A stretch of 64,000 nucleotides of DNA from Alteromonadaceae bacterium M269. GTDB lineage: Bacteria; Pseudomonadota; Gammaproteobacteria; Enterobacterales; Alteromonadaceae. Shown piece after piece: positions 1-10,690 of the stretch (position 1 is its first letter; every line of letters starts with the position of its first letter). The notes under the pieces were generated by a model that did not search any database, had not been told where the DNA came from, and saw only the letters and a list, made by a program, of their open reading frames with translations. The stretch is from contig SMNZ01000002.1 in the NCBI GenBank assembly GCA_004353515.1, forward strand, positions 248,001 through 312,000, in the 5' to 3' direction. The position numbers and the translations under genes are program-made.

Positions 1-141
1 AATAGTTTAGTTGGCGAAAGTCGCGATATTAGTATTTTAGTGAAAGGCTCTCGCAGCGCTCGTATGGAGCGCGTGGTTAAGGCTATAGAGGTATCCCCAG
101 TGGGAAAGTTGGAACGTTTTAGGGGGCGTATTGCGTGCTGA
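1..141 (+). CDS. murF: MurF, C-terminal end (partial)
   Basis: Only the last 46 codons are present; the gene begins before the window. The reading frame from base 1 to the TGA at 139-141 contains the stretch [12 protein letters not shown], which is typical of the C-terminal domain of UDP-N-acetylmuramoyl-tripeptide--D-Ala-D-Ala ligase. MurF adds D-Ala-D-Ala to the UDP-MurNAc-tripeptide in the cytoplasm. Its position directly before mraY, with a 7-base overlap, is the standard dcw order and supports the call. Confidence 0.85.
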   Translation, partial: NSLVGESRDISILVKGSRSARMERVVKAIEVSPVGKLERFRGRIAC

Positions 142-1217
142 TTTGGTTAGCTGAATGGCTACAACAGTTTGAACCTGGATTTAATGTTTTCGGGTATCTA
201 ACCATGCGCGCTATATTAAGCGTGTTAACGGCATTGCTTATCGCTGTTTTGATGGGGCCTAAACTCATTCGTTATTTGCAACGTATGCAGATAGGTCAGA
301 CCGTAAGAGATGATGGTCCACAATCACATTTATCTAAGTCAGGCACACCAACAATGGGTGGTTTGCTTATTTTAGGCGCTATTTTTGTCAGTTCTTTGTT
401 GTGGGCTGATTTAAGCAATAAATACGTATTGGTTACATTATTTGTGGTGTTTTGCTACGGCCTTATAGGGTTTGTGGATGACTACCGTAAGGTTATAAGG
501 AAAGATGCAAAAGGGCTTATTGCGCGTTGGAAGTACTTCTGGCAGTCAGTAGTTGCTCTTGGTGTTGCCTTGTTCTTATTTAGCACCAGTCAGGACCCGC
601 ACGAGACACAGCTACTTGTTCCTTTCTTCAAAGAGGTTATGCCTCAATTAGGTATTGTATACATAGGCTTGGTTTATTTTGCCGTCGTTGGTACCAGTAA
701 TGCCGTAAACCTGACAGATGGTTTAGATGGTTTGGCTATAGTACCGACCATATTGGTCGCCGGTGCATTAGCTATTTTTGCTTATGTGACGGGTAACGTA
801 AATTTCTCGGATTATTTGAATATTCCTTACATCCCACTGACGAGCGAATTAGTGATCGTTTGCACGGCTATCGTCGGTTCAGGCTTAGGCTTCTTATGGT
901 TTAACACCTACCCGGCACAAGTTTTTATGGGGGATGTAGGTTCTCTAGCGCTTGGTGGCGCGCTTGGCATTTTGGCTGTGCTCGTTAGGCAAGAACTTGT
1001 GCTTTTTATTATGGGCGGTGTTTTCGTTATCGAAACACTTTCAGTCATTTTACAGGTTGGTTCATTCAAGCTCAGAGGGCAGCGTATTTTTAGAATGGCG
1101 CCTATTCATCATCACTATGAATTAAAAGGTTGGCCAGAACCGAGAGTTATCGTTCGCTTTTGGATTATTTCTTTGATTTTGGTCTTAGTGGGCCTAGCGA
1201 CGTTGAAACTAAGGTAA
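135..1217 (+). CDS. mraY: Phospho-N-acetylmuramoyl-pentapeptide transferase MraY
   Basis: This integral membrane enzyme transfers phospho-MurNAc-pentapeptide to undecaprenyl phosphate, making lipid I. The 360-residue protein has the family length and about ten hydrophobic segments. The conserved acidic residues fall at the E. coli numbers: DD at 115-116, NLTDGLDGL at 192-200 and D267 in FMGDVGS. The HHH motif is at 325-327. The start is GTG at 135, inside the 3' end of murF, with a G-rich ribosome site in front. Translational coupling with murF is likely. It is the target of several nucleoside antibiotics in other bacteria. Confidence 0.97.
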   Translation: MLIWLAEWLQQFEPGFNVFGYLTMRAILSVLTALLIAVLMGPKLIRYLQRMQIGQTVRDDGPQSHLSKSGTPTMGGLLILGAIFVSSLLWADLSNKYVLVTLFVVFCYGLIGFVDDYRKVIRKDAKGLIARWKYFWQSVVALGVALFLFSTSQDPHETQLLVPFFKEVMPQLGIVYIGLVYFAVVGTSNAVNLTDGLDGLAIVPTILVAGALAIFAYVTGNVNFSDYLNIPYIPLTSELVIVCTAIVGSGLGFLWFNTYPAQVFMGDVGSLALGGALGILAVLVRQELVLFIMGGVFVIETLSVILQVGSFKLRGQRIFRMAPIHHHYELKGWPEPRVIVRFWIISLILVLVGLATLKLR

Positions 1218-1221
1218 CACA

Positions 1222-2514
1222 GTGACACAGACGTTAACGAACAAACGAGTAGTTGTAGTAGGCTTAGGGCTTACGGGTTTGTCGTGCGTCAAATACTTGC
1301 TTAAACAAGGTTCTCAAGTTGTAGCTATTGATCAAAGAGCTAAGCCTCAAGCTGATTTGCCACAAGGTGTTGATTATCAGTTTGGGGATTTGAAGGTCGA
1401 AACTCTGTTAAACGCCGATTTGATTGTGTTGAGCCCAGGCGTACCTCTCGCACTCCCTCAAATTCAGGAAGCTGTTGCTGCAAACATAGAAGTCATTGGT
1501 GACATCGAACTCTTTGCTAGAGTAAACAAAACACCGGTTATTGCTATTACGGGCTCAAATGGTAAGTCGACGGTGACTTCGCTAGTGTCGATGATGGTCG
1601 AAGCTGACGGTAAGAAAGTTATTACAGGCGGGAATATCGGTCAGCCAATTCTGGATATGGTGGATGAGCAAGCTGATGTCGCGGTTTTGGAACTATCTAG
1701 CTTCCAACTTGAGTCAACATATAGCTTGGAGCCAGCGGTCGCGACTGTATTAAATGTGACTGATGATCATTTAGATAGATACGATAGTTTTGCTCATTAC
1801 CAAGAAACCAAGCTCAGTATTTATAAAAATGCTAAGCAATGTATTGCTAATGCGAATGACAAAGGTAGTTGGCCTGAGGAAGAGAGCTTTATCCAATTTG
1901 GTCAAGATAAAGATGTTAGCTTTGACGGACAATGGATAACTTATAAGAATGAAAAAATGCTCGATTTCTTAGCCGGAAATTTGGTCGGTGAGCATAACAT
2001 TCTTAATACTCAGGCAGCGGTTGCCTTAGCTCATCAAGTTGGAATTTCTAAAGAAGCGATGCAGGCAGGTTTCAATCGTTTCGCAGGTTTACCTCATCGC
2101 TGCCAGCTCGTAGCAATTAAAAAAGGCGTATCTTGGGTTAATGATTCAAAAGCCACTAATGTTGCTGCAACTATCGCTGCTATCCGAGGGTTGAAGTCTG
2201 GCGTGAATGGTCGTCTTCATTTAATTGCTGGTGGAGATGGCAAAGGGGCTGATTTTAGAGAGTTAGCGCCTGTACTTAGGCGAAATGTCTCTACCTTGCT
2301 GGTTATGGGAAAAGACAGCCAAAAACTTGCGGCACAATTCCCTTGCTCTTTAGCGGTTCATTCTATGGATGACGCAGTGAAAGAGGTATCACGTCGAGCA
2401 GAAGATGGCGATATGGTTCTACTTTCTCCTGCTTGTGCGAGCATTGATATGTTTGATAACTACCAGCATAGAGGCGATTGTTTTGCTCAAGCTGTGAAGG
2501 AGTTATCAGCATGA
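1222..2514 (+). CDS. murD: UDP-N-acetylmuramoylalanine--D-glutamate ligase MurD
   Basis: Cytoplasmic ATP-dependent ligase that adds D-glutamate to UDP-MurNAc-L-Ala. The protein has 430 residues. The N-terminal Rossmann-like UDP-binding domain begins VVVVGLGLTG, and the ATP-binding P-loop GSNGKST is at 111-117. The C-terminal Mur ligase domain ends with the typical LLSPACASIDMFDNY stretch. The start is GTG at 1222, four bases after mraY. Its stop codon overlaps the ftsW ATG in an ATGA arrangement, indicating coupled translation. Confidence 0.97.
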   Translation: MTQTLTNKRVVVVGLGLTGLSCVKYLLKQGSQVVAIDQRAKPQADLPQGVDYQFGDLKVETLLNADLIVLSPGVPLALPQIQEAVAANIEVIGDIELFARVNKTPVIAITGSNGKSTVTSLVSMMVEADGKKVITGGNIGQPILDMVDEQADVAVLELSSFQLESTYSLEPAVATVLNVTDDHLDRYDSFAHYQETKLSIYKNAKQCIANANDKGSWPEEESFIQFGQDKDVSFDGQWITYKNEKMLDFLAGNLVGEHNILNTQAAVALAHQVGISKEAMQAGFNRFAGLPHRCQLVAIKKGVSWVNDSKATNVAATIAAIRGLKSGVNGRLHLIAGGDGKGADFRELAPVLRRNVSTLLVMGKDSQKLAAQFPCSLAVHSMDDAVKEVSRRAEDGDMVLLSPACASIDMFDNYQHRGDCFAQAVKELSA

Positions 2515-3788
2515 GTATAGCCACTGTGAATCAAGCGCCTATATTGCAGAAGATTTTTAGTCAGAAGCACGATACACAGGCTCGTCATTATGATTTGCCA
2601 TTACTTCTGATCGCGCTGGCGCTATTGTCAATAGGATTGGTTATCGTAACGTCGGCTTCCATGCCAGTAGCGACAAGGTTGTTTGATAACCCATTTCATT
2701 TTGCCTTTCGTCATGTGGTTTATATGGGGATTGCGGTGACTGCTGCTCTGGTGACATTGCAAATCCCAATGTATTGGTGGCGAGTTAGTAATGGCTGGTT
2801 GTTATTGTCAGTTATTGCCATTCTTATTGCTATTTTGTTAGTCGGCCGTACGGTGAATGGCAGTACGCGTTGGCTTGCTATTGGCCCTATCTCGATACAA
2901 GCAGCAGAACCAGCCAAATTATTCTTGTTCTGCTACCTAGCGGGTTATCTTGTGCGTCGTTACGAGGAAGTGACTGAAAACCTAAAAGGTTTTATCAAAC
3001 CTCTAGCTGTATTTTTTGTATTAGCACTTCTGTTACTTAAGCAGCCTGATTTCGGGACAGTTATTGTGATGTTCACAACGACTTTGGGACTTTTGTTTTT
3101 AGCTGGCGCGAAGCTTTGGCAATTCTTCGGGCTGGTACTTACCGGTATTTGTGCAGTTGTCGCTTTGGTTATGTTTGAAGAATACCGAATGAAAAGGGTA
3201 ACGGCATTCCTAGACCCTTGGGCTGACCCTTTTGGTAGCGGCTATCAGTTAACTCAATCATTGATGGCTTATGGCCGTGGTGACCTTTTTGGACAAGGTT
3301 TAGGAAACAGTTTACAGAAATTAGAGTTCTTGCCTGAAGCGCATACTGACTTTATTGCAGCAGTACTTGCTGAGGAAATGGGTTTTGCCGGGATTATTCT
3401 TGTCTTGGGGTTACTGCTTGCCTTGGTACTGAAAGCGTTAAGACTAGGAAATAAAGCGATTCAGAATGATAGAGCATTTGAAGGTTACTTTGCCTACGGC
3501 ATCGGCATTTGGTTTTGTTTCCAGACTATGGTCAATATTGGTGCTAGTGCAGGGATGTTGCCAACCAAAGGATTGACGTTACCTTTAGTCAGTTACGGTG
3601 GTAACAGCTTGATTATCATGACCATGGCAGTGGCAATCTTAGTCAGGATTGATTTTGAACTTCGTGTCGATGGGCTTCAGGCACTGCGCGGTGGTAGCCA
3701 AGCTAAGAAAACGGTCAAAGCCAAGTCTACCAAAGCGCCTAAGAAGAAAAAGAAAGCGAGCAGCAAGGAGGTTGCTAGTGATGACTAA
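2511..3788 (+). CDS. ftsW: Lipid II glycosyltransferase FtsW (SEDS family)
   Basis: Polytopic inner membrane protein of the divisome. SEDS proteins polymerise septal glycan strands together with a class B PBP (FtsI). About ten membrane segments are visible, with the SEDS signatures GRTVNGSTRWL, the HTDFI stretch and the late SYGG motif. The ATG at 2511 is chosen because it overlaps the murD stop (ATGA) and has AAGGAG about 9 bases upstream, giving 425 residues. The C-terminal tail is unusually lysine-rich (about 35 residues, cytoplasmic). It overlaps murG by 8 bases. Confidence 0.95.
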   Translation: MSIATVNQAPILQKIFSQKHDTQARHYDLPLLLIALALLSIGLVIVTSASMPVATRLFDNPFHFAFRHVVYMGIAVTAALVTLQIPMYWWRVSNGWLLLSVIAILIAILLVGRTVNGSTRWLAIGPISIQAAEPAKLFLFCYLAGYLVRRYEEVTENLKGFIKPLAVFFVLALLLLKQPDFGTVIVMFTTTLGLLFLAGAKLWQFFGLVLTGICAVVALVMFEEYRMKRVTAFLDPWADPFGSGYQLTQSLMAYGRGDLFGQGLGNSLQKLEFLPEAHTDFIAAVLAEEMGFAGIILVLGLLLALVLKALRLGNKAIQNDRAFEGYFAYGIGIWFCFQTMVNIGASAGMLPTKGLTLPLVSYGGNSLIIMTMAVAILVRIDFELRVDGLQALRGGSQAKKTVKAKSTKAPKKKKKASSKEVASDD

Positions 3789-4860
3789 AACGGCATTGAT
3801 AATGGCCGGCGGTACAGGTGGTCATATATTCCCAGGCTTGGCATTGGCAGACGAATTGAGTGCTCGTGGTTGGAAAATTCACTGGCTCGGAACTGCGGAA
3901 AAAATGGAAGCACGTTTAGTTCCGCAGTCTGGATATGAGATTTCTTTTATAAAAGTGCAGGGACTGAGAGGCAAAGGTCTAGTCAGCCTGCTTAAAGCGC
4001 CATTTAAGATTTTAATGGCGGTAAAACAAGCTATGTCGGTGCTGTCTAGTACTAAGGCAGATATAGTCGTTGGCATGGGGGGCTATGCGAGTGGACCGGG
4101 TGGTGTTGCTGCGAAGCTTAAGGGTATTCCTTTGGTGTTGCATGAGCAGAATGCGTTACCGGGTTTGACTAATCGTTTGTTATCGAAAATAGCCAGTAAA
4201 GTATTGATGGGATTTGATGGAGCTTTTAAAAAACCTAGCCAAGATAAGTATCGCTGGTTAGGTAATCCGCTGCGTTCGCAAATGACACAAAAGAAAGTTG
4301 AAAAAATTGAAGATCGCCCTCTCAAGTTATTAATTGTTGGGGGAAGTTTAGGAGCAAAAGTATTTAATGATGTGTTGCCTAATGTGATGGGCCAGATTGA
4401 TACAAGCCAATGGCAAGTCATGCATCAAACAGGCAAGGCGCAATCAAGTGTAGTTGAAGAGTCATACAGCACTGTCAGTGGATTGGACTGTCAGGTTGTT
4501 GAATTTATTGATGATATGCAATCAGCCTATCAGTGGGCTGACTTGGTGATATGTCGTGCAGGTGCTTTGACTGTGTCAGAGCTAGCTTTGATTGGGTTAT
4601 CCTCAATTTTAGTACCTTTTCCTTTTGCCGTTGACGATCACCAAACCCTAAATGCTAAAACACTGGTAGATGTAAGGGGCGCGATATTATTGCCACAAAA
4701 GCAGTTGGAGAACGGAGAACTGATTTACATACTTAATGATTTAGCTGAACACAGAGAAAAGCTAACGAAAATGTCAGAAGCCGTTGTGGCTGCTGCTAAG
4801 CCGAATGCGACCAAAGACGTCGCAGATGTTTGTCAACAATTGGTAGAGCGAGCCGCATGA
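3781..4860 (+). CDS. murG: Lipid II synthase MurG
   Basis: Membrane-associated GT-B glycosyltransferase that adds GlcNAc from UDP-GlcNAc to lipid I on the cytoplasmic face. The protein begins [15 protein letters not shown], the hallmark N-terminal G-loop (residues 10-15). A second glycine-rich stretch, IVGGSLGA, opens the C-terminal half. The ATG at 3781 has AAGGAGG about 10 bases upstream and lies within the ftsW 3' end, giving 359 residues, the usual length. The stop overlaps the murC ATG. Confidence 0.97.
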   Translation: MTKTALIMAGGTGGHIFPGLALADELSARGWKIHWLGTAEKMEARLVPQSGYEISFIKVQGLRGKGLVSLLKAPFKILMAVKQAMSVLSSTKADIVVGMGGYASGPGGVAAKLKGIPLVLHEQNALPGLTNRLLSKIASKVLMGFDGAFKKPSQDKYRWLGNPLRSQMTQKKVEKIEDRPLKLLIVGGSLGAKVFNDVLPNVMGQIDTSQWQVMHQTGKAQSSVVEESYSTVSGLDCQVVEFIDDMQSAYQWADLVICRAGALTVSELALIGLSSILVPFPFAVDDHQTLNAKTLVDVRGAILLPQKQLENGELIYILNDLAEHREKLTKMSEAVVAAAKPNATKDVADVCQQLVERAA

Positions 4861-6311
4861 AGAACGAAGTAGCTAAACAATATACTGTGCCTGAAATGCG
4901 ACGAGTGAAGCAGATTCACTTTATCGGTATCGGTGGTGCCGGTATGAGCGGTATTGCGGAAGTGTTGCTCAACGAAGGATATCAAGTAAGCGGTTCTGAT
5001 CAGCAATCAAATGCAGTTACGCAGCGCCTTGAGTCGAACGGCGCAATGGTTTTCTTAGGTCATGAAAAGCATCATATCGGACAAGCCAATGTTGTTGTGG
5101 TGTCGAGTGCCGTTGATGAATCCAACCCTGAAGTTCAGGCTGCTAGAGAGAAACGTATTCCGGTTATCCCTAGAGCTGAGATGTTGGCGGAGCTGATGCG
5201 TTTCCGACACGGAATTGCGATTGCTGGAACTCATGGTAAGACAACAACGACGAGCTTGATTTCAACGGTGTTTGCTCAAGCGAATCTTGATCCGACTTTT
5301 GTCATCGGTGGCAGGCTGAACAGTGCTGGCGCTAACGCGCGTTTGGGTAGCAGTCAGTATCTTATCGCTGAAGCAGACGAGAGTGATGCATCATTTGTAC
5401 ACCTTCAGCCTATGGTGTCTGTGGTAACGAATATCGAAGCCGATCATATGGATACCTATGACGGCGACTTCCAGAAGATGTTGGATACCTACATAGAGTT
5501 TCTACATAACCTACCATTTTACGGTTTGGCTGTACTTTGTGTTGATGATGAAAACGTTAGGGCATTGCTACCACGTATTGGAAGGCAGTATGTGACTTAC
5601 GGTTTTTCAGAAGATGCGGATGTAAGAGCTCATAGCTTGAGCTATGGATTTAATCAGTGCCGATTTAAGGTTGATCGTAAAGACAAAACGTCTTTGGAAG
5701 TCACATTAAATCTTCCAGGCAATCACAATGTGTTGAACGCGTTGGCCGCTATCGCAGTGGCCTCAGATGAAGGACTTGGTGACCAAGCTATTGTTGATGC
5801 GTTAGCTAGCTTTGAAGGCATTGGTCGTCGTTTTGAAATGTTAGGTGATTTTGATACCGGCAACGGCAGCGTCACTCTGGTGGATGACTACGGCCACCAC
5901 CCAACTGAGGTTGATGCCACTATTGCTGTTGCTAGACAGAATTGGCCTGACCGTCGTTTAGTGATGGCTTATCAACCACACCGTTATACGAGAACACGAG
6001 ATCTCTACGAGGATTTCGTTAAGGTTCTGTCAAAAGTTGATGTGCTATTGCTATTAGAAGTTTATTCAGCAGGTGAAGAACCTATAGATGGGGCAGACAG
6101 CAAAGCGCTATGTCGTTCTATCAGGCAGCGTGGTCAGATGGAGCCTATCTATGTGGAAGATAAGTCTGAGCTTGCACCATTGTTAGCAGAATTTATGAAA
6201 GACCAGGATATTGTTTTAACTCAAGGTGCAGGGAATATTGGTCAATTGTCCCGTGCGTTGCAACAAGCTGAATTGGATATTGAAACCTTGAAAGGGATGG
6301 TTGACATATGA
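4857..6311 (+). CDS. murC: UDP-N-acetylmuramate--L-alanine ligase MurC
   Basis: First amino acid ligase of the muropeptide pathway, joining L-alanine to UDP-MurNAc in the cytoplasm. The 484-residue protein has the N-terminal [17 protein letters not shown]-binding loop (23-36), the P-loop GTHGKTTTT (124-132) and the DDYGHHPTE stretch of the C-terminal domain. The ATG at 4857 forms an ATGA overlap with murG. Its own stop overlaps the ddl start in the same way. Confidence 0.97.
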   Translation: MKNEVAKQYTVPEMRRVKQIHFIGIGGAGMSGIAEVLLNEGYQVSGSDQQSNAVTQRLESNGAMVFLGHEKHHIGQANVVVVSSAVDESNPEVQAAREKRIPVIPRAEMLAELMRFRHGIAIAGTHGKTTTTSLISTVFAQANLDPTFVIGGRLNSAGANARLGSSQYLIAEADESDASFVHLQPMVSVVTNIEADHMDTYDGDFQKMLDTYIEFLHNLPFYGLAVLCVDDENVRALLPRIGRQYVTYGFSEDADVRAHSLSYGFNQCRFKVDRKDKTSLEVTLNLPGNHNVLNALAAIAVASDEGLGDQAIVDALASFEGIGRRFEMLGDFDTGNGSVTLVDDYGHHPTEVDATIAVARQNWPDRRLVMAYQPHRYTRTRDLYEDFVKVLSKVDVLLLLEVYSAGEEPIDGADSKALCRSIRQRGQMEPIYVEDKSELAPLLAEFMKDQDIVLTQGAGNIGQLSRALQQAELDIETLKGMVDI

Positions 6312-7261
6312 CACAAGGTTTAACCACAATCGATATCAAAACTATGGGTAAAGTTGCTGTGTTATTAGGTGGCGCCTCAGCTGAAAGGGAAGTCTCTTTG
6401 CGCTCAGGTGACGCTGTATGGGAAGGACTTATTGCTGCTGGTATTGATGCCCACAAATTCGACCCTTCAGTTAGAACGTTATCAGAACTGAAAAATGAAG
6501 GTTTTGATCGTGTTGTGATTATGCTGCATGGTCGTGGTGGTGAAGATGGTTCAATGCAGGGTGCATTGCAATTAATGGGTCTTCCATACACCGGAAGCGA
6601 TGTTCTTGGTTCAGCTTTGGCCATGGATAAGATTAAAAGTAAGCAAATATGGTCAACATTAGGTTTACCGACTGCAGAATACGAAGAATTAGACAAAAGT
6701 CGCTTTGTTCCGGGATCTAGCACAGATATAATAGATCGGCTCGGTGGTACGGTAATGGTTAAGCCTGCTCGAGAAGGTTCGAGTATTGGAATGGCTAAAG
6801 TTTCCTCGGCAGAAGATTTAGAGAAAGCCATTAATCAGGCGTTCGAATACGACGATTCTGTTCTTGTCGAGCGTTTTATAACTGGCCGTGAATACACTGT
6901 TAGCATCCTTGATGATACTGCTTTGCCGTCCATCAGTATGTCTACACCTCGTGTCTTTTACGACTACGAGGCCAAGTATGAGTCTACTAGTACCGAATAC
7001 AATTGCCCAAGTGGGTTATCTGCAACTGATGAAAGTGAGATTGCAGCTATTGCTATGAAAGCATTTAAAGCTGTGGGTGCTTCTGGTTGGGGGCGCGTAG
7101 ACTTTATGTGCGATGAACAAGGGCAGTTCTATTTGTTGGAAGCAAATACGGTACCCGGCATGACAAATACGAGCTTGGTACCTATGGCGGCTAAAGAGGC
7201 CGGTATGTCATTTGAACAACTGTGTTTAGGCATTTTGAAGACAAGTAATGTGACAAGGTAG
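6308..7261 (+). CDS. ddlB: D-alanine--D-alanine ligase
   Basis: ATP-grasp enzyme that makes the D-Ala-D-Ala dipeptide used by MurF. The protein has 317 residues. Family motifs are [14 protein letters not shown] near the N-terminus, [12 protein letters not shown] for substrate binding, KPAREGSS in the ATP-grasp region and [11 protein letters not shown] near the C-terminus. The ATG at 6308 overlaps the murC stop. A second in-frame ATG 12 codons later (before GKVAVLLGG) would match shorter homologues. The position between murC and ftsQ suggests the ddlB paralogue. Confidence 0.95.
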   Translation: MTQGLTTIDIKTMGKVAVLLGGASAEREVSLRSGDAVWEGLIAAGIDAHKFDPSVRTLSELKNEGFDRVVIMLHGRGGEDGSMQGALQLMGLPYTGSDVLGSALAMDKIKSKQIWSTLGLPTAEYEELDKSRFVPGSSTDIIDRLGGTVMVKPAREGSSIGMAKVSSAEDLEKAINQAFEYDDSVLVERFITGREYTVSILDDTALPSISMSTPRVFYDYEAKYESTSTEYNCPSGLSATDESEIAAIAMKAFKAVGASGWGRVDFMCDEQGQFYLLEANTVPGMTNTSLVPMAAKEAGMSFEQLCLGILKTSNVTR

Positions 7262-7272
7262 CGGCGAGATAA

Positions 7273-8043
7273 ATGAATGAGCTAGTACCAACGCCGGAAG
7301 GTTCAGAAGATAAAGAAAAGAGCGCTGTATCGGGCGTTATCTTCTTTGTCCTTTTGTTGTTGGTACTTGTATTTGCTGGTTTTAAGTCTTATCAGTGGCT
7401 GAAAGACGAGCAAAGATTGCCAGTACAGAACATTGTGATTTCAGGTGAGCGTCAGTTTGTAGATGATGACAAGCTTAGAGCGGCGGTTCATAAGGCGTTA
7501 CCTGGCAGCTTTTTTGACTTAGACGTCGATGTTGCACATGAAGTCATTGAAGCGCGGCCATGGGTTTATAAGGCGTCTGTTCGCAAGGAGTGGCCTAACA
7601 CACTGCGTGTTTATGTGACTGAGCAGCAAGCGGTAGCGCGTTGGAATGATGATTTGTTGTTAAATACGCACGGTGGCAGTTTTCAAGCTGTGTTGCCTGA
7701 AGGGCAGGACAATTTGCCTTTGCTTTATGGGCCTGGCGGAAGTGAACAAACAGCGTTGCAAGGATATAGAGCAATGCAGAGTTTGCTGGGTAAAGAAGGA
7801 CTTGCTATTGAGCAAATGCTATTGAGTGAGCGATTTGCTTGGCGTTTAACCTTGGTTGGTGGGCTAACATTAAACCTAGGACGAACAGAATTTATTGATA
7901 GAGTTCAACGTTTTGTGGATCTCTATCCTTTGTTAACGAATAACGAAAGATATCTGGATTATGTCGATCTCAGATATGACACTGGAATGGCTGTGGGTTG
8001 GAAATCAGATTTAGAGAGGTCAAAAGAAAATAACGATGTCTAA
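7273..8043 (+). CDS. ftsQ: Cell division protein FtsQ
   Basis: Bitopic inner membrane divisome protein that links early and late division proteins through FtsB/FtsL. The 256-residue protein has a short acidic cytoplasmic tail, one membrane segment at about 19-38, then a POTRA domain (starting near VQNIVISGERQF) and a periplasmic beta domain. It overlaps ftsA by 8 bases. Sequence divergence is normal for this family; placement between ddlB and ftsA makes the call secure. Confidence 0.95.
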   Translation: MNELVPTPEGSEDKEKSAVSGVIFFVLLLLVLVFAGFKSYQWLKDEQRLPVQNIVISGERQFVDDDKLRAAVHKALPGSFFDLDVDVAHEVIEARPWVYKASVRKEWPNTLRVYVTEQQAVARWNDDLLLNTHGGSFQAVLPEGQDNLPLLYGPGGSEQTALQGYRAMQSLLGKEGLAIEQMLLSERFAWRLTLVGGLTLNLGRTEFIDRVQRFVDLYPLLTNNERYLDYVDLRYDTGMAVGWKSDLERSKENNDV

Positions 8044-9265
8044 AGCAGTAGACCGTAATCTAATCGTAGGCCTTGATATAGGTACCTGCAATGTAAAAGC
8101 CGTAGTCGGAGAGATTCTCGAAGACGGCGGTATCAGTATTGTTGGTGTCGGAAACCATGCTTCTAGAGGTATGGATAAAGGTGGCGTTAATGACCTGAAC
8201 CTTGTTGTACAGTCAGTAAAACGCGCAGTACAAGAGATGGAGTTAATGGCAGATTGTCAGGTGGCATCTGTTCTTATGTCTATTTCGGGGCGTCATGTTC
8301 AGTGTCAAAACGAAAGTGGCATGGTGCCTATTAATAATCAGGAAGTGACGCAAGAAGACGTAGACAATGTGATTCACGCTGCTCGTTCAGTGCCTATCGC
8401 AGCAGAACGCAGATTGCTGCATGTGTTACCACAGGAATACACCATTGATGTTCAAGAGGGGATTAAAAATCCTATTGGTATGTCAGGTGTTCGAATGGAA
8501 GCTAAAGCACATATTATTACTTGTGCTGATGATATGGCTAAGAACTTACTTAAGTGTGTTGAACGTTGTGACTTAAAAGTTGAGCAAGTGGTCTTTTCAA
8601 GCCTTGCTTCCAGCTTTGCAGTGTTAACAGACGATGAACGTGAGCTCGGTGTTTGCGTGGTCGATATCGGTGGCGGAACCATTGATATGGTGGTGTTTAG
8701 CGATGGTGCCATAAGACATACTGCGGTTATTCCGGTAGCTGGAAATCAAATAACGAACGATATCGCTAAGATTTTCAGAACACCGATTAGTCATGCAGAA
8801 GAAATAAAAATTAATTATGCCTGTGCTCTAAAAGAAATGGTGAGCATGGAAGAAAACATTGAAGTGCCGAGTGTGGGAGGGCGTGCTGCAAGAAGTATGT
8901 CCAGACACACATTGTCAGAAGTGATTGAACCTAGGTATCAAGAACTTTTCGAATTGGTTCACGAAGAAATTCGCAGTAGTGGACTGGAAGAGCACATTGC
9001 CGCAGGTATTGTGTTGACTGGAGGTACAGCAAAGATGGAAGGTGCAGTGGAATTCGCAGAAGAGTTATTCCACGTGCCAGTCAGAGTTGGAGAACCACTG
9101 AATGTGAAAGGGTTGTCGGAGTATGTAGAAGATCCGACTTTCGCAACAGCAGTTGGGTTACTTCAATATGGCAAAGAAGAGATAACCGCGAAGCAATCGA
9201 ACGACAGTAAAAGTAGTGAAGGTTACTGGCAACGTATACAAAGTTGGTTCAAGGGCGAGTTTTAA
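8036..9265 (+). CDS. ftsA: Cell division protein FtsA
   Basis: Actin-like ATPase that tethers FtsZ filaments to the inner membrane and recruits later division proteins. The protein has 409 residues. The phosphate 1 loop is GLDIGTCNVKAVVGE near the N-terminus, phosphate 2 is VVDIGGGTID and the adenosine motif is VLTGGTAKMEG. The C-terminal end (YWQRIQSWFKGEF) is the amphipathic membrane-targeting helix. The start at 8036 overlaps ftsQ. Confidence 0.97.
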   Translation: MSKAVDRNLIVGLDIGTCNVKAVVGEILEDGGISIVGVGNHASRGMDKGGVNDLNLVVQSVKRAVQEMELMADCQVASVLMSISGRHVQCQNESGMVPINNQEVTQEDVDNVIHAARSVPIAAERRLLHVLPQEYTIDVQEGIKNPIGMSGVRMEAKAHIITCADDMAKNLLKCVERCDLKVEQVVFSSLASSFAVLTDDERELGVCVVDIGGGTIDMVVFSDGAIRHTAVIPVAGNQITNDIAKIFRTPISHAEEIKINYACALKEMVSMEENIEVPSVGGRAARSMSRHTLSEVIEPRYQELFELVHEEIRSSGLEEHIAAGIVLTGGTAKMEGAVEFAEELFHVPVRVGEPLNVKGLSEYVEDPTFATAVGLLQYGKEEITAKQSNDSKSSEGYWQRIQSWFKGEF

Positions 9266-9321
9266 CAGTGTAATATTGCTCGGTGTGCACGGGCGATAAA
9301 AATAAGAAGTCGGAGAGTATC

Positions 9322-10515
9322 ATGTTTGAATTAATGGACAGTCACAGCGAAGAAGCTGTAATCAAAGTGATCGGTGTTGGTGGCGGCGGCGGTAACGCTG
9401 TTGAGCACATGGTCAAAGAACAAATTGAAGGTGTTGAGTTTATCGCAATCAACACTGACGCTCAGGTATTAAGAAGCTCATCAGCTGATGTAACACTTCA
9501 AATCGGAGCGAATGTTACTAAAGGTCTTGGAGCGGGAGCTAATCCTAATCGAGGCCGTGAAGCCGCAGAAGAAGATAGAGAGACTATTCGCCAGAGTTTA
9601 GAAGGTGCGGATATGATTTTTATCACTGCAGGTATGGGCGGTGGTACCGGAACCGGTGCTGCTCCTGAAGTCGCTAAGATTGCGAAAGAGCTAGGTATTT
9701 TGACGGTTGCTGTTGTCACTAAACCTTTCCCGTTTGAAGGTCGTAAGCGTTTGGAATTTGCAGATTTAGGTATTACGGAACTTTCTAAGCATGTTGACTC
9801 TCTAATCACGATACCAAATGAGAAGCTACTGAAAGTTATGGGTAAAGGAACACCTTTACTTCAAGCATTTAGCGCAGCAAATGACGTATTGCGAGGCTCA
9901 GTACAAGGTATTGCTGAATTGATTACTCGTCCCGGTCTTATCAACGTTGACTTTGCAGACGTACGTACAGTGATGTCTGAAATGGGTACTGCGATGATGG
10001 GTAACGGTACAGCAAGCGGCGAAGATCGTGCGGAAGAAGCATCAGAAGCGGCGATTGCTTGCCCACTACTAGAAGATATCGACTTGTCAGGTGCGAGAGG
10101 CATCTTGGTCAATATCACGGCTGGTCCCGATTTTGCGATCGATGAGTTTGAAACTGTAGGTAATGCTGTAAAAGCCTTTGCGTCTGAAAATGCGACTGTT
10201 GTTGTGGGAACTGTTATCGACATGAATATGTCTGATGAGTTGCGCGTTACAGTGGTTGCTACAGGCATTGGTGCAGAGAGTAAGCCTGATATCTCATTGG
10301 TTAGCAACAGAGCTTCACGCGTATCTTCCGATGCGAATGAGTTCAGATTGCAAGCTAATAGTAGTGAAAGCTTCTCAAATGGTGGAAGTGCAACGGGTGG
10401 TGCTGTAAATAGTGGTAATAGTGCAAGAGCTGTTGCTCCAGAAGAAAAGGCAGAAGCGTCAAGCGACTTGGAATATTTAGATATCCCAGCGTTCTTACGT
10501 AAACAAGCTGACTAA
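9322..10515 (+). CDS. ftsZ: Cell division protein FtsZ
   Basis: Tubulin-like GTPase that forms the cytokinetic ring. The ATG at 9322 is chosen because GGAG lies 7 bases upstream and the product then begins [16 protein letters not shown], as in homologues (397 residues). The nucleotide-binding loop [10 protein letters not shown] (18-27) and tubulin signature GGGTGTG (106-112) are present. A serine/glycine-rich linker precedes the conserved C-terminal peptide [11 protein letters not shown], which binds FtsA, ZipA and ZapD; a zapD gene lies at 16975-17727. Confidence 0.98.
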   Translation: MFELMDSHSEEAVIKVIGVGGGGGNAVEHMVKEQIEGVEFIAINTDAQVLRSSSADVTLQIGANVTKGLGAGANPNRGREAAEEDRETIRQSLEGADMIFITAGMGGGTGTGAAPEVAKIAKELGILTVAVVTKPFPFEGRKRLEFADLGITELSKHVDSLITIPNEKLLKVMGKGTPLLQAFSAANDVLRGSVQGIAELITRPGLINVDFADVRTVMSEMGTAMMGNGTASGEDRAEEASEAAIACPLLEDIDLSGARGILVNITAGPDFAIDEFETVGNAVKAFASENATVVVGTVIDMNMSDELRVTVVATGIGAESKPDISLVSNRASRVSSDANEFRLQANSSESFSNGGSATGGAVNSGNSARAVAPEEKAEASSDLEYLDIPAFLRKQAD

Positions 10516-10604
10516 AGGCTTGTTGATTTAAACGCTGTTAATTTAAATATGATACGCAAGGATGTTTAAAAACAAGCGGTTAGGTGCTGTAATGTTACAG
10601 TTTT

Positions 10605-10633
10605 TTGACAATTGCACACAAAGTCACTAGAAT
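10605..10633 (+). promoter_or_regulatory. Sigma-70 promoter for lpxC
   Basis: TTGACA at 10605-10610 and TAGAAT at 10628-10633 are separated by exactly 17 bases. This is the best -35/-10 pair noticed in the window. It lies in the 175-base ftsZ-lpxC gap, about 58 bases before the lpxC ATG, so lpxC can be transcribed apart from the dcw operon. Confidence 0.75.
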
Positions 10634-10690
10634 ACCGGCCGCTTATAATTTCTGATGACGTGATACGCTGATTTAAAGTTAAGGTATTTA

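Noticed and set aside
6193-6831. Long minus-strand open frame (212 codons) opposite murC/ddl
   Set aside because: Lies wholly antisense to two well-identified genes, has low-complexity Ser/Pro composition and no ribosome site.
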